DNA of 64,000 bases, from the NCBI GenBank assembly GCA_027050775.1, contig JALUBH010000046.1, positions 62,001-126,000 of the forward strand. The letters run 5' to 3'. The position numbers and the translations under genes are program-made. The DNA comes from Campylobacteraceae bacterium (GTDB lineage: Bacteria > Campylobacterota > Campylobacteria > Campylobacterales > Sulfurospirillaceae). Each line of letters starts with the position of its first letter. The stretch's first letter is position 1. The notes under the pieces are model-generated. The model did not search any database and had not been told where the DNA came from. It saw only the letters and a list, made by a program, of their open reading frames with translations. This document shows, piece by piece, positions 36,194-46,370 of this stretch.

Positions 36194-36799
36194 CTATTTT
36201 TTTGACTTTGATAATTTATCATTTAATATATTTATTTTTGCTTTAAGAGCTATGATTTCTATATTATTGGACTCCGATAGCTTGATATTTTCTCTTTGAA
36301 GGTCATTTATTTTTGTTGTCAATTCACTTATATTTTCATAGTGTTGTTGCTCTGTGTCGTTAATTTGTTGCATGTTTTGTTTTAGAAGCCTATCTCGTTG
36401 TTTTTTAAACTCTATTTTTGTCTTCTCAAATACTCTTGCTAAATCTTCTTTATCATTTGAGAGCTGTATATTGTCATTTTGTATGATGGATATTCGAGAC
36501 TTTAGACTTTTTATGATTCTTCTTAGTTTTTTTACGGAATTGATTTTGTCTTCATCGATATTTCTATCGCTAAGATCAATAAGAGATTCATTTAAGTAAG
36601 AGAGAGATTTTTTATATATATATTTTTTTTGTTCACTCTTTGGCAAGTCTTCAAATCTTATATTTTTTTTTAAAATATAAGATTTTTTCAACTCTTGTTT
36701 ACCGATACCGTCAAATTTATAATTTTTATAACATATGAGGGCACCGGCAAAGATTATGAAACTAAGCACTAAATTTAATAAAGAAGGGTTTAGTTTCAT
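36194..36799 (-). CDS. Membrane-anchored coiled-coil protein, unknown
   Basis: This 201-residue product has one N-terminal membrane helix (LLNLVLSFIIFAGALICY, residues 6-23) and then a long charged helical region. Residues ~100-200 are predicted coiled coil, rich in Lys, Glu, Asn and Ile in heptad-like spacing (ELTTKINDLQRENIKLSESNNIE). I do not recognise a family. It lies between fqrB and the methyltransferase gene on the same strand, 10 bp after fqrB. Confidence 0.65.
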   Translation of the reverse strand: MKLNPSLLNLVLSFIIFAGALICYKNYKFDGIGKQELKKSYILKKNIRFEDLPKSEQKKYIYKKSLSYLNESLIDLSDRNIDEDKINSVKKLRRIIKSLKSRISIIQNDNIQLSNDKEDLARVFEKTKIEFKKQRDRLLKQNMQQINDTEQQHYENISELTTKINDLQRENIKLSESNNIEIIALKAKINILNDKLSKSKK

Positions 36800-36808
36800 A
36801 GGTATTGT

Positions 36809-37762
36809 TTATCTGTTTCTTAACATATGTGTGACTGCATTAAAAGCATGATTTAAAGCGATTGCTATACTACCGCCACTATCTACTGCCAAATCACCGA
36901 CAATGTGCAATCCTTTTGTCGTTGTTTCAAAATTTTCATCTATAATAGGTTGTTTATTTTCGTCTAGCTCAACGCCGCATTTTCTTAAAAACTCAACAGG
37001 AGTTGTTCCTCCAATAGCATATATGGCTCTATCGTAAACTACACTATATCCATCATCATAATTTACTTTAACTAGACCATCTTGGTTCTCTAGGCTCAGG
37101 ATGTTGCATCCAAGTCTTGGTCTTAATTTTTCATAGCCTATAGCATCTTTTAAATCTTTTCTGTTTATATCATTTATCCTAGGAAATTCTGTTCTCCTGT
37201 AGTTTAGGGTTACATTATTTGTGTTGGCAAGATATACTGCATATTCAACTGCAGAGTCACCCCCTCCAACAACTACTATCTTTTCAGCTTGTGTACATTT
37301 TTCAAGATTGAAGTTTACTCTTTGTCTGATAGACAATGGTACTTTATAGTTTGGTTTATTTGGTTTACCCATCCTGCCTATTGCTATGATAACATTTTTG
37401 GCAGCATATCCTACATTTGCTGTCGTAACAAAAAAGACACCATCTTTTTTTTCTATCTTTTCAACTTCCGTATTGAAAGCTATATCTATCTCTTCATTAT
37501 CTATAAGCTCGTCAAAATAATCAAGTGTACTCTCTTTTGTGCCATCAAGAAATTGTACATTACCCTTGATTTCAACCTCTTGTCCTTGGTAATCTTTATC
37601 TACTCTCTTGTTATCTTTATAAAATTTTCTAATTGTCTGTGAATGGTTATCACCCTTTTCGATAACCAAAATTTTCTCAAGTCCCAAAATTCTTGATTCG
37701 ATAGCAGCACCAACTCCACCGGGACCACCACCTATAATAATCACATCATAAATTTGTTGCAT
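36809..37762 (-). CDS. fqrB: FqrB-like flavodoxin:quinone reductase
   Basis: This 317-residue FAD/NAD(P) oxidoreductase has VIIIGGGPGGVGAAIE at the N-terminus, a second nucleotide site KIVVVGGGDSAVEYAVYL near 165, and the closing FAD motif GLHIVGDLAVDSGGSIAIALNHAF. There is no CxxC redox pair, so it is not a thioredoxin reductase. It resembles the Helicobacter FqrB (HP1164) and Campylobacter Cj0559 proteins along its length, from EKGDNHSQTIRKFYK to YRRTEFPRIND. FqrB passes electrons between flavodoxin and NADP. ATG 37762 follows AAGGAGCTAAA. Confidence 0.78.
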   Translation of the reverse strand: MQQIYDVIIIGGGPGGVGAAIESRILGLEKILVIEKGDNHSQTIRKFYKDNKRVDKDYQGQEVEIKGNVQFLDGTKESTLDYFDELIDNEEIDIAFNTEVEKIEKKDGVFFVTTANVGYAAKNVIIAIGRMGKPNKPNYKVPLSIRQRVNFNLEKCTQAEKIVVVGGGDSAVEYAVYLANTNNVTLNYRRTEFPRINDINRKDLKDAIGYEKLRPRLGCNILSLENQDGLVKVNYDDGYSVVYDRAIYAIGGTTPVEFLRKCGVELDENKQPIIDENFETTTKGLHIVGDLAVDSGGSIAIALNHAFNAVTHMLRNR

Positions 37763-37879
37763 TTTAGCTCCTTTAGTTGTATAATTATGCATATTCTATC
37801 TAAAAAATATTAAATTTACTGTAAAAGCTTCAGAAACATATTTAGATATTTATATAAAGTTAAGATTAAGGAAATGGAA

Positions 37880-39115
37880 ATGGAAGATTTTTTAAAATTA
37901 GCAAAAAAATCAAGCAGAAAAATATCTACTCTGCAACCAAAAATAAAATCAAATATATTGATGCAAATGGCAGATTATATAGAGAGAAACAGTGAAATAA
38001 TAATAGAAGAAAATCTCAAAGATATTGAATTGGGAAGAAAAAATAATCTCTCTTATGCTCTTTTAGATAGGCTTTTGCTAAATGAAAAAAGAGTGATTGA
38101 TATGGCCGGTAGTATAAGAAAAATTGCAAATTTAAGAGAGCCTGTCGGGAGAGTTTTGGATGGTTGGATTGTGCCTAGTGGACTAAGAATAGAAAAGGTA
38201 AGCGTCCCTATAGGAGTTATTGGAATCATATACGAAAGCCGACCAAATGTCACAAGTGATACAGCAGCACTATGCTTTAAAAGTGGAAATGTTTGTGTAT
38301 TAAAAGGAGGAAAAGAGGCTCAACACAGCAATTTTATCATAGCTACTCTTTTGCAAGAAGTTTTAGCTAAAAACTCTCTTCCGATAGAAATCATATCGCT
38401 TATACCGGACAATAGCAGAGAAGGCGTGGCAAAACTCATAAAGATGGATAGATTTGTTGATTTAATCATTCCAAGAGGCGGTGAAGCACTTATAAGATAT
38501 ATATCCCAAAACTCAACCGTGCCAGTTGTTAAACATGATAAGGGTCTTTGCCATGTTTTTATAGATAAGAGTGCAAAGGTGCAAAATGCTATAGATATAG
38601 CGATAAACGCAAAATGCCAAAGAACGGGTGTCTGCAACGCTTTAGAAACTCTTCTCGTCCACAAAGATATAGCGCAAGAGATTTTGCCACTATTGTTAGA
38701 TGAATATAACAAACAAAATACAAAACTTTTAGGTTGCCAAAAAACAAAGTCTTTTATCGAAGTTGAACTTGCAAGTACAGAAGACTTTTATACTGAATAT
38801 CTAGATAACATACTGTCTATAAAAGTGGTTGATAGTCTAGATGAGGCGATTGAGCATATAAATACGCACGGTTCCGGCCACTCAGATTCGATTTTGACTC
38901 AAAACTACTCAAATGCCGAAAAATTTTTAGATGAGGTAGATTCTGCTTGTGTTTATGTTAATTCTAGTACGAGATTTACAGATGGAGGAGAGTTTGGTTT
39001 TGGAGCAGAGGTTGGTATCAGTACAAATAAGCTTCATGCCAGAGGACCTATGGGCATAAACGACTTGACAACTTATAAGTTTAAAATTTATGGAAACGGC
39101 AACATAAGAGAGTGA
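37880..39115 (+). CDS. proA: Gamma-glutamyl phosphate reductase
   Basis: ProA reduces gamma-glutamyl phosphate to the semialdehyde in proline synthesis. The 411-residue aldehyde-dehydrogenase-fold enzyme has PVGRVLDGWIVPSGLRIEKV, IGVIGIIYESRPNVTSDTAALC, the active-site Cys in NAKCQRTGVCNALETLL near 255, and GEFGFGAEVGISTNKLHARGPMG. The AAGGA at 37868-37872 favours ATG 37880 (7-bp spacing) over ATG 37874 (1 bp). proB is not adjacent. Confidence 0.92.
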   Translation: MEDFLKLAKKSSRKISTLQPKIKSNILMQMADYIERNSEIIIEENLKDIELGRKNNLSYALLDRLLLNEKRVIDMAGSIRKIANLREPVGRVLDGWIVPSGLRIEKVSVPIGVIGIIYESRPNVTSDTAALCFKSGNVCVLKGGKEAQHSNFIIATLLQEVLAKNSLPIEIISLIPDNSREGVAKLIKMDRFVDLIIPRGGEALIRYISQNSTVPVVKHDKGLCHVFIDKSAKVQNAIDIAINAKCQRTGVCNALETLLVHKDIAQEILPLLLDEYNKQNTKLLGCQKTKSFIEVELASTEDFYTEYLDNILSIKVVDSLDEAIEHINTHGSGHSDSILTQNYSNAEKFLDEVDSACVYVNSSTRFTDGGEFGFGAEVGISTNKLHARGPMGINDLTTYKFKIYGNGNIRE

Positions 39116-39684
39116 ATGTATTGGATATAAAAAATTTGTCATTCTCTTATGATGACAAAAAAAAGATATATAATAACTTTTCTCTACATGTAGAGCAAGG
39201 AGAAGTTGTGTGTATAGTGGGTCCTAGCGGTTCTGGTAAAAGTACACTCTTTGAGTTGATTAGTAAAAATCTAAAGCCTAATCAAGGCAGTATTGAAGTT
39301 GGTAAAATTTCACAAATCTTTCAAGACCCATATACATCTTTTCATCCCACTTATAAGATAATTGATCAGATAAAAGATGTTGTATCCATGGAAGGTCATG
39401 AGTCTTTGTGCTCTGAATTAAATTTGGACATAGAGCTTTTGCAAAAAAAACCACATCTTCTAAGCGGCGGGCAATTGCAGAGATGCTCAATTCTTAGAGC
39501 GATATTGATGAAGCCGGATTTGATCTTGGCAGATGAGCCCACAAGTGCACTTGATAATATAACTCAACTAGAAGTGATGAAATTGCTGTTAAAATTTCTA
39601 GATAGAATCGGCATACTTCTTATAACTCACGATGAATCCTTGGCCTCTTGGTGTGGTAACAAAATCATATCTTTATATAAATAA
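39112..39684 (+). CDS. Orphan ABC transporter ATPase (Dpp/Nik type)
   Basis: This 190-residue nucleotide-binding domain has Walker [10 protein letters not shown] near 40, the Q-loop segment QDPYTSFHPTYKI typical of oligopeptide/nickel importers, the signature LSGGQLQR near 118 and Walker [13 protein letters not shown] near 140. It is short for that subfamily (usually about 250-330), and no permease or binding protein lies nearby. The GTG start overlaps the end of proA by 4 bp, so it is translationally coupled to a proline gene. Its transport partner is unknown. Confidence 0.82.
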   Translation: MNVLDIKNLSFSYDDKKKIYNNFSLHVEQGEVVCIVGPSGSGKSTLFELISKNLKPNQGSIEVGKISQIFQDPYTSFHPTYKIIDQIKDVVSMEGHESLCSELNLDIELLQKKPHLLSGGQLQRCSILRAILMKPDLILADEPTSALDNITQLEVMKLLLKFLDRIGILLITHDESLASWCGNKIISLYK

Positions 39685-39834
39685 CCAAAATATCTCAAAA
39701 ACTACAGAATATTTTAGTTATTTGCTTCTAGCTTACAGATTGTTTTTATTAAAAACAAATATCTTGCCTTCTGCTTTTTTTATTAGCCTATTACGCTATA
39801 TATTCGGCTAAATTCTCTTGGTCTCCCGTAAAGA
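39685..39834. other. Convergent intergenic region with two stems
   Basis: No gene seen. TTGTTTTT (39740-39747) pairs with AAAAACAA (39751-39758), and TTAGCC (39783-39788) with GGCTAA (39806-39811). Both could act as weak terminators between the convergent ABC and minus-strand genes. Confidence 0.35.
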
Positions 39835-40485
39835 TCAGTTTGTAAGTGTCGGCACAGCCTTTGTGTTTTTTTGAAACCATAGGTACTGTTTTATATTTGG
39901 AGGTATGATCTTTTTATCTTTAAAGTACTTATACTGGCTGTCGTGAAATCTATACCATTTGTTGTCTCTAGAGTTAAAATATACAGTCTCTTTATCTGTT
40001 TCATTTGGATAGATATCTGTTGCTAACATAAAAAATTTTCCATTATGGTAGTATTTTACTTTCATACCCTCTTGATTTTTGATATTTGAAGGCAAAGTGC
40101 CATTGTTTTTTTCATAATCTTTTATATAGATTAGGGTTGGCGCCATATTTTTTGATACATCAGCCATAATTTTCATTTGCAATGGATGTTCAATCAAAAC
40201 TATCAATGAGAAAGGAACTAAAAGAGTTAAAATCCACTGTATTACATAAAATACCCACCTGTTTTGTGAAAAATCTATAAAGTTTTTAAGTATTCTTAGC
40301 CCTAAATTTATACAAATTGCAAAAAGCACCAGCAAAAATAGATAAGAGATTAATTTTGAGGAACTAAGTGGATTTAAAAAAAGATTAAACAAAACAACTA
40401 TCGATAATACAAAAGATATTATCAAAACTGCTACTCTAATTATATTGCTTCTGTTTAAATTTTTATTCATTATTTCTCTATGCAT
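39835..40485 (-). CDS. Unknown membrane protein after DAHP synthase
   Basis: This 216-residue protein has three predicted membrane helices (about residues 16-36, 44-64 and 77-100), then a soluble C-terminal half of about 115 residues ([46 protein letters not shown]). The tail is rich in aromatic residues and probably periplasmic. I do not recognise the family. Its start overlaps the end of the DAHP synthase gene by 8 bp. An alternative start is ATG 40470. Confidence 0.65.
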   Translation of the reverse strand: MHREIMNKNLNRSNIIRVAVLIISFVLSIVVLFNLFLNPLSSSKLISYLFLLVLFAICINLGLRILKNFIDFSQNRWVFYVIQWILTLLVPFSLIVLIEHPLQMKIMADVSKNMAPTLIYIKDYEKNNGTLPSNIKNQEGMKVKYYHNGKFFMLATDIYPNETDKETVYFNSRDNKWYRFHDSQYKYFKDKKIIPPNIKQYLWFQKNTKAVPTLTN

Positions 40486-41851
40486 TTTTCATTCTATCTC
40501 TTGCTTCTTTAAGAGACTGAGCAATCAAAAAAGAGAGTTCAAGCGCCTGGTTTGCATTTAGTCTTGGGTCACAATGTGTGTTGTATCTTTCTCCAAGACC
40601 ATCTTCCGTGATCTCTTTTGCTCCTCCTATACATTCAGTAACATCTTGACCAGTCATCTCAAGATGAACACCCCCCGGAAATGTTCCCTCTTCTTTATGT
40701 ACTTTGAAGAAGCCTTTTACTTCTCTTAAAATTTCATCAAATGCTCTTGTTTTGTAATTGCTTGATGCTTTTATGGTGTTGCCATGCATAGGATCTATGC
40801 TCCAGATGACCTTTTTGCCGGCATTTTTAACAGCTCTTACTAGCTTTGGCAACTCTTTTTCTATCTTGTTTGCACCCATTCTTACTATGATATTTATCTT
40901 TCCGGCCTCGTTTTGAGGGTTTAGTTTTTCTATCAAATTAAGTAAATCTTCTTCTCTCATACTAGGGCCTGTTTTTATACCGATAGGGTTTATAACACCT
41001 CGTAGAAACTCCACATGTGCTTCATCTACGCCTCTTGTTCTATCTCCTATCCACAACATATGAGCCGAGCAATCAAGTATATCGCCATCGATACTATCCT
41101 CTCTTGTAAGAGCTTCTTCATAGTTTAGTAAAAGTGCTTCGTGCGAAGTGTATAATACGGTTTCGTTTATCATAGGAGTATTTTGTGATGTAATGCCGCA
41201 AGCTTCCATAAATTCCAAAGTTTCAGTGATTTTATCGGCTAGTTCCTGATATTTTTCACCAAGTGCATTTTCTTTTACAAAACCCAGATTCCATTTTTGG
41301 ACTTTGTGTAGATCAGCTAGACCGCCTCTTGCAAAGGCACGAAGAAGGTTCATAGTGGCTGAAGATTGGTTATATGCTTTTACCATTCTTTGAGGATCCG
41401 GAATCCTTGATTTTTCATTAAATTTGTTATCGTTTACTATATCGCCTCTATAACTTGGGAGTTTTTTTCCCTCTTTTTCTTCAAAATCACTCGATCTCGG
41501 TTTTGCAAATTGACCCGCTAACCTACCGACTTTAACGACAGGACAGCCACCTGCAAAGGTCAAAACTACTGCCATTTGCATCATTACTTTAAACATGTCT
41601 CTTATATTGTCGGCGTTAAATTCGGCAAAACTCTCTGCACAATCACCACCTTGGAGTAAAAATGCCTTGCCTTCACATACTTTTGCAAATTCGCTCTTTA
41701 GCTTTCTTACCTCACCGGCAAATACAAGTGGTGGAAATTTGCTTATCTCTTCTTCTGTTTTTCTTAACTCATCCATATCAGGATAACTAGGCTGTTGTTT
41801 TATCTTGTAGTCTCTCCAAGAAGATTTATTCCAATTTTTTATACCATTCAT
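40478..41851 (-). CDS. Class II DAHP synthase
   Basis: This enzyme joins PEP and erythrose 4-phosphate to open the shikimate pathway to aromatic amino acids. The 457-residue sequence is class II (plant/Helicobacter type): [14 protein letters not shown] at the start, [14 protein letters not shown] near 80, [28 protein letters not shown], and [15 protein letters not shown] near the C-terminus. It is unrelated in sequence to E. coli AroF/G/H, which are class I. It is the first gene of a two-gene unit. Confidence 0.92.
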   Translation of the reverse strand: MNGIKNWNKSSWRDYKIKQQPSYPDMDELRKTEEEISKFPPLVFAGEVRKLKSEFAKVCEGKAFLLQGGDCAESFAEFNADNIRDMFKVMMQMAVVLTFAGGCPVVKVGRLAGQFAKPRSSDFEEKEGKKLPSYRGDIVNDNKFNEKSRIPDPQRMVKAYNQSSATMNLLRAFARGGLADLHKVQKWNLGFVKENALGEKYQELADKITETLEFMEACGITSQNTPMINETVLYTSHEALLLNYEEALTREDSIDGDILDCSAHMLWIGDRTRGVDEAHVEFLRGVINPIGIKTGPSMREEDLLNLIEKLNPQNEAGKINIIVRMGANKIEKELPKLVRAVKNAGKKVIWSIDPMHGNTIKASSNYKTRAFDEILREVKGFFKVHKEEGTFPGGVHLEMTGQDVTECIGGAKEITEDGLGERYNTHCDPRLNANQALELSFLIAQSLKEARDRMKNA

Positions 41852-41972
41852 TATTTTTTATACCTTGTTTTATAAAATTGAGGGATTATACTATTTTTTT
41901 TCTTTAATTTTAAGAAAATAGTTGTACAATGCCTAACTTTTATAAGCTCAGTTAAAAAATTAGGAAGCATTT

Positions 41973-42851
41973 TTGCAAGACTTAAGCGAAGAAAAAAAAG
42001 GAATCATATATGCTATTTTGGCATTTGTCTTTTGGGGCTTGGTTCCGATATATTTTAAATTGGTAAAATCTGTAAGTCCTGCAGAGATATTGATACATAG
42101 GATAGTTTGGTCTGTTGTTTTTCTTTCTATATTAGTAGTTGCAACTAAACAGGTGTCTATACTCAAGAGCATTTTGCGAGACAAGCAAAAAATAAAAATT
42201 CTTTTTTTAACATCTATTTTGGTCTCTTCAAATTGGCTTATATTTATTTGGGCTGTTACAAATGATAAAATTACAGAGGCAAGCCTTGGATATTATATAA
42301 ATCCGATTGTAAATGTAGTGCTTGGCATTATATTTTTTAAAGAAAAACCAACAAAATTTCAAAGCATAGCTATAGTTTTTGCACTTCTTGCGATTTTAAA
42401 TGAAATATTAGTATTCGGGTCGATTCCTCTTGTTTCTATATCTTTGGCTCTAACTTTTGGTTTTTACGGCATGTTTAGAAAAAAAATCTCACTACCTTCT
42501 GTGGCAGGACTATATATAGAAACGATAATAGTTTTACCATTTGCTTTGGTATATTTTGCATATATGGTTTACACTTCACAAAATTCTTTTGTTTTTCCTT
42601 TAAATTATATATCTTGGCTTCTTGTTTGTGCCGGACTGATTACGGTTATCCCTCTTTTATGGTTTAATGCAGCAGCAACAAGAATATCTCTTACGAAATT
42701 AGGATTTTTGCAATATATAGGACCGACTATAGCTTTTTTGCTTGGAATTTTTGTATATAACGAACCTTTTGATATGAAAAAACTTATAACTTTTTTTCTA
42801 ATTTGGATCGGATTAGTTTTTTTTACGCTCAGTTCAAAAAAAACTTTTTAA
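41973..42851 (+). CDS. rarD: RarD-type EamA drug/metabolite transporter
   Basis: This 292-residue membrane protein has ten predicted helices. It matches the RarD branch of the EamA/DMT superfamily: YAILAFVFWGLVPIYFKLV, PAEILIHRIVWS and SSNWLIFIWAV, then LGYYINPIVNVVLGIIFF and LGFLQYIGPTIAFLLGI. Such carriers export or import small metabolites; the substrate is unknown. The start is TTG 41973, five bases after AGGAAG (41962-41967), and no ATG is available nearby. Confidence 0.85.
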   Translation: MQDLSEEKKGIIYAILAFVFWGLVPIYFKLVKSVSPAEILIHRIVWSVVFLSILVVATKQVSILKSILRDKQKIKILFLTSILVSSNWLIFIWAVTNDKITEASLGYYINPIVNVVLGIIFFKEKPTKFQSIAIVFALLAILNEILVFGSIPLVSISLALTFGFYGMFRKKISLPSVAGLYIETIIVLPFALVYFAYMVYTSQNSFVFPLNYISWLLVCAGLITVIPLLWFNAAATRISLTKLGFLQYIGPTIAFLLGIFVYNEPFDMKKLITFFLIWIGLVFFTLSSKKTF

Positions 42852-43032
42852 ATAAAATCTAAATTCTCCCCTGTATTTCGATATGTAACAATACGAAACG
42901 AATTAAAAATCTTTTTAAAATAATTAATCCGTTTAAATAAAATCTTAATTTTATAAATGTATAATGCCTATATGTCGTTTTTGAGGTACCAAAAGTTAAT
43001 CAAAATCTGCAAATTTTTTAAAAGGATTCAAT

Positions 43033-44058
43033 ATGAAATCAAAGATTGCTAAAATTTCAATAGCTGCTCTAGCAGTTATAGGGTTAAGTGCAACAGTTGC
43101 AAATGCGGACACATTGAGCGATACAATTGCACAAGGGTATGTAAAATGTGGTGTAAATACGGGTCTACCTGGATTTTCATCAGCAAATCAAGCCGGAAAA
43201 TGGAGTGGGGTTGATGTAGATGTTTGTAGAGCTGTTGCAGCAGCAGTACTTGGAGATGCTTCTAAAGTAAGATATACTCCACTAACTGCAAAAGAGAGAT
43301 TTACAGCACTTCAAAGTGGTGAGATAGATATTCTTTCTAGAAACACAACTTGGACTGAGACAAGAGATGCATCTTTGGGTTTAAATTTTGCGGGTGTTAA
43401 CTTTTATGACGGTCAAGCGTTTATGGTGCATAAATCTTTAGGTGTAAAAAGTGCTTTACAATTAAACGGTGCTGCAGTTTGTGTCCAATCAGGAACAACA
43501 ACAGAACTTAACTTGGCTAGTTACTTTGCATCACACGGTATGAAGTATCAATCAGTATCTTATGACACAACTGCTCAGGTAAGAAATGGTTATGAAAGTG
43601 GAAGATGTGATGTTATGACTTCAGACTCTTCTCAGTTGCATGCATTACAAAGTACACTAAAAAATCCTGCCGCTTCAATGATACTTCCTCAAATTATCTC
43701 TAAAGAGCCTTTGGGACCTGTTGTAAGACAAGGAGACGATGTTTGGTTCAATATCGTAAAATGGTCTTTTAACGCTATGGTTGCGGCAGAAGAGAGAGGA
43801 ATCACAAGTAAAAATGTAGATAAACTAAAAGCTACATCAAAAGATCCTGCTATCAAAAGAATCTTAGGAGTTGAGGGAAGACTTGGAGCAAACTTGCATT
43901 TGAAAAAAGACTGGGCTTACAACATAATCAAACAAGTTGGAAATTACGGCGAGTCATATTATAGAAATGTCGGTATGGGTTCACCTCTTAAAATCAAAAG
44001 AGGCTTAAACAAACAATGGAAAGATGGCGGTCTTTTGTATTCTCCACCATTTAAATAA
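43033..44058 (+). CDS. aapJ: General amino-acid ABC transporter, binding protein
   Basis: This 341-residue periplasmic binding protein has a signal peptide ending at ANA (residues 1-25). It belongs to the AapJ/BztA group, shown by YVKCGVNTGLPGFSSANQAGKWSG, VDVCRAVAAAVLGD and the ligand segment ILSRNTTWTETRD. It binds a broad range of L-amino acids for the permease genes that follow. A G/C-rich stem (44081-44099) separates it from the permease genes, as is common where the binding protein is made in excess. Confidence 0.9.
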   Translation: MKSKIAKISIAALAVIGLSATVANADTLSDTIAQGYVKCGVNTGLPGFSSANQAGKWSGVDVDVCRAVAAAVLGDASKVRYTPLTAKERFTALQSGEIDILSRNTTWTETRDASLGLNFAGVNFYDGQAFMVHKSLGVKSALQLNGAAVCVQSGTTTELNLASYFASHGMKYQSVSYDTTAQVRNGYESGRCDVMTSDSSQLHALQSTLKNPAASMILPQIISKEPLGPVVRQGDDVWFNIVKWSFNAMVAAEERGITSKNVDKLKATSKDPAIKRILGVEGRLGANLHLKKDWAYNIIKQVGNYGESYYRNVGMGSPLKIKRGLNKQWKDGGLLYSPPFK

Positions 44059-44080
44059 AAATATTATATTTTATATTTTA

Positions 44081-44099
44081 GGGCAGGTTTTTCCTGCCC
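44081..44099 (+). other. Intergenic stem-loop between aapJ and aapQ
   Basis: GGGCAGG (44081-44087) and CCTGCCC (44093-44099) form a perfect 7-bp stem with a T5 loop. There is no T tract behind it. It probably stabilises the aapJ message or partly attenuates transcription, so that binding protein outnumbers permease. Confidence 0.55.
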
Positions 44100-44120
44100 A
44101 ATTCTACAAAAAGGGATACA

Positions 44121-45275
44121 ATGTTAGCATTTTTGCGTGACAGAAAGATTAGGGGATATCTGTTTCAACTGATTACCGTTACAATCGTTGTTGCTTTTAT
44201 GTGGTATATCGGCACAAATACTTCGCACAATATAGCACAAAGAGGCATAAGAACCGGTTTTGGTTTTCTTAATGGAACAGCAGGGTTTGGAATAGATGAT
44301 TCACCTATTCCATATACTCCGGGAGACACTTATAGTAGAGTATTTTTGGTCGGTTTACTAAATACACTAATAGTTACATTTGTTTCTATGATTCTTGCAA
44401 CCATATTGGGATTGATTATTGGTATTTTAAGGCTTTCAAAAAACTGGCTTATAAGAAAAATTTCATTAACTTACATTGAGATATTTAGAAATATTCCTAT
44501 ACTATTACAGATACTTTTTTGGTACAATGTAGTTCTTAGGTCACTTCCTGCGCCAAGAAATAGTATGAGCTTCTTAGGGAAGATATTTTTAAATAATCGT
44601 GGTTTTTATGTACCAGAGCCTGCCATGGACTCTACAACAATCTATATAATCATAGCTGTTTTTCTTGTTTTGATATTTGCATTTTTTATGAATAAATGGG
44701 CAAATAGAAGGCAAGAGTTAACAGGAGAAGAGTTTCCTGTGCTTCTCACAATTATAGGTTTGTTGATAGTGGCGCCGATTATTGCTTATTTTGTCGGTGG
44801 TGCAAATTTTAATTTTTCAAATCCACACTTAGTTGGTTTTGGTTTTCAAGGTGGAAAACACTATTATCCGGAATTTGTAGCACTAACACTCGCACTTACT
44901 ATATATACGGCAACATTCATAGCTGAAGCTGTAAGAAGTGGCATAGAGGCTGTGAAGATAGGGCAAAAGGAAGCCGCAGCTTCAATTGGCTTATCGGGCT
45001 ACCAGTCGCTAAAACTAGTGATTTTACCTCAAGCCATAAGGATTGCTATTCCTCCAACTATCAATCAATATCTAAATATCTTGAAAAACTCTTCCTTGGC
45101 AACAGCTATAGGTTATCCGGAAATTGTAACTGTATTTGCAGGTACAACTCTGAATCAGGTTGGTCAGGCGATTGAGATTATTTCCATAACTATGTTAGTG
45201 TATTTGGTGATAAGTCTTGTGGTGTCCGCTCTACTAAATTGGTTAAATTTTAAAATGAAAATTAAGGAAAGATAA
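44121..45275 (+). CDS. aapQ: General amino-acid ABC transporter permease
   Basis: This 384-residue inner-membrane permease of the His/Glu/Gln family has an N-terminal helix, a periplasmic loop with GFGFLNGTAGFGIDDSPIPYTPGDTY, and a core of further helices. The cytoplasmic EAA loop (EAVKIGQKEAAASIGLSGYQSLKLVILPQAIRIAIPP, about 285-320) docks onto the ATPase. It pairs with the AapM-type permease encoded 1 bp downstream. Confidence 0.9.
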   Translation: MLAFLRDRKIRGYLFQLITVTIVVAFMWYIGTNTSHNIAQRGIRTGFGFLNGTAGFGIDDSPIPYTPGDTYSRVFLVGLLNTLIVTFVSMILATILGLIIGILRLSKNWLIRKISLTYIEIFRNIPILLQILFWYNVVLRSLPAPRNSMSFLGKIFLNNRGFYVPEPAMDSTTIYIIIAVFLVLIFAFFMNKWANRRQELTGEEFPVLLTIIGLLIVAPIIAYFVGGANFNFSNPHLVGFGFQGGKHYYPEFVALTLALTIYTATFIAEAVRSGIEAVKIGQKEAAASIGLSGYQSLKLVILPQAIRIAIPPTINQYLNILKNSSLATAIGYPEIVTVFAGTTLNQVGQAIEIISITMLVYLVISLVVSALLNWLNFKMKIKER

Positions 45276-45276
45276 A

Positions 45277-46362
45277 GTGGCTGTTTATAAAAAAATCGAA
45301 TCAAAAAGTGCACCTTCCAGTTCATTGGGAGTTATGCACTGGATGAGAGAAAATCTTTTTTCATCACCTCTGAATGTGGCTTTGACAGTTCTAGGTATAG
45401 CACTTATATTGTGGGTCATACCGCCTTTTGTAAAATGGGCTATAATAGATGGTCATTTTAAAGGCACAACGAGAGCTGATTGTGTAGGAGATGGTGCTTG
45501 TTGGGTATTTATCAAGATGAAGTTGAGTATGTATATGTATGGATTTTATCCTGCGGCTGAAAGATGGAGGGTAAATCTAGCATATGTACTATTTATCACA
45601 GTGGTGCTTAGTTTTAAATACTTCAAGCATGCTTTGCCAAAAATCATTGTTACTGTATCTTATTTTATTGTTGCATATATTTTGATTCGCGGCGGTATAT
45701 TTGGACTTGAAGGGGTATTTTACAATAAATGGGGAGGCTTGCTGCTTACTATAGTAGTCTCTGTAGCCGGTATTGCTTTCTCTTTTCCGCTTGGAGTTTT
45801 ATTTGCATTTGGAAGAAGTTCTGACTTGCCATTGATTAAAAGTTTGAGCGTTACATATATAGAGCTTATAAGATCTGTCCCACTTATCACCGTTTTATTT
45901 ATGTCTGCTGTTATATTACCACTCTTTTTGCCTGAGGGTGTAACATTTGACAAACTACTTCGTGCTGTTGTCGGTTTGATAATTTTTGAATCAGCTTATA
46001 TATCTGAAGCGATTCGTGGTGGAATACAATCAATATCAAAAGGTCAATATGAAGCGGCAGATGCCGTAGGACTCTCTTATTGGCAAAAAACGCTTTTGGT
46101 CATACTGCCTCAGGCTCTAAAAGTTGCAATTCCAAACTTGGTAGGTATTTTTATATCAGTAGTTCAAAATACAACTTTGGTTATGATTATTGGTCTTTTT
46201 GACTTGTTAGCTATGGTTCAATTAACCAGTAGTGATTCCCATTGGCTTGGTTTTGAGACTGAAGGATATGTTTTTGTAACTATAGTGTTTTGGGTGTTTT
46301 GTTATTTGATGTCTATATATAGTGACAAACTGGAAAAAAGATTTAATACTAATCTAAGATAG
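45277..46362 (+). CDS. aapM: General amino-acid ABC transporter second permease
   Basis: This 361-residue permease starts at GTG 45277. It has the AapM layout: an N-terminal soluble stretch, a helix, the C-containing loop [18 protein letters not shown], and a C-terminal permease core. Its EAA loop [35 protein letters not shown] lies near 250-285. AapQ and AapM are inferred to form the heterodimeric membrane channel. Confidence 0.9.
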   Translation: MAVYKKIESKSAPSSSLGVMHWMRENLFSSPLNVALTVLGIALILWVIPPFVKWAIIDGHFKGTTRADCVGDGACWVFIKMKLSMYMYGFYPAAERWRVNLAYVLFITVVLSFKYFKHALPKIIVTVSYFIVAYILIRGGIFGLEGVFYNKWGGLLLTIVVSVAGIAFSFPLGVLFAFGRSSDLPLIKSLSVTYIELIRSVPLITVLFMSAVILPLFLPEGVTFDKLLRAVVGLIIFESAYISEAIRGGIQSISKGQYEAADAVGLSYWQKTLLVILPQALKVAIPNLVGIFISVVQNTTLVMIIGLFDLLAMVQLTSSDSHWLGFETEGYVFVTIVFWVFCYLMSIYSDKLEKRFNTNLR

Positions 46363-46370
46363 GGGAGAAA

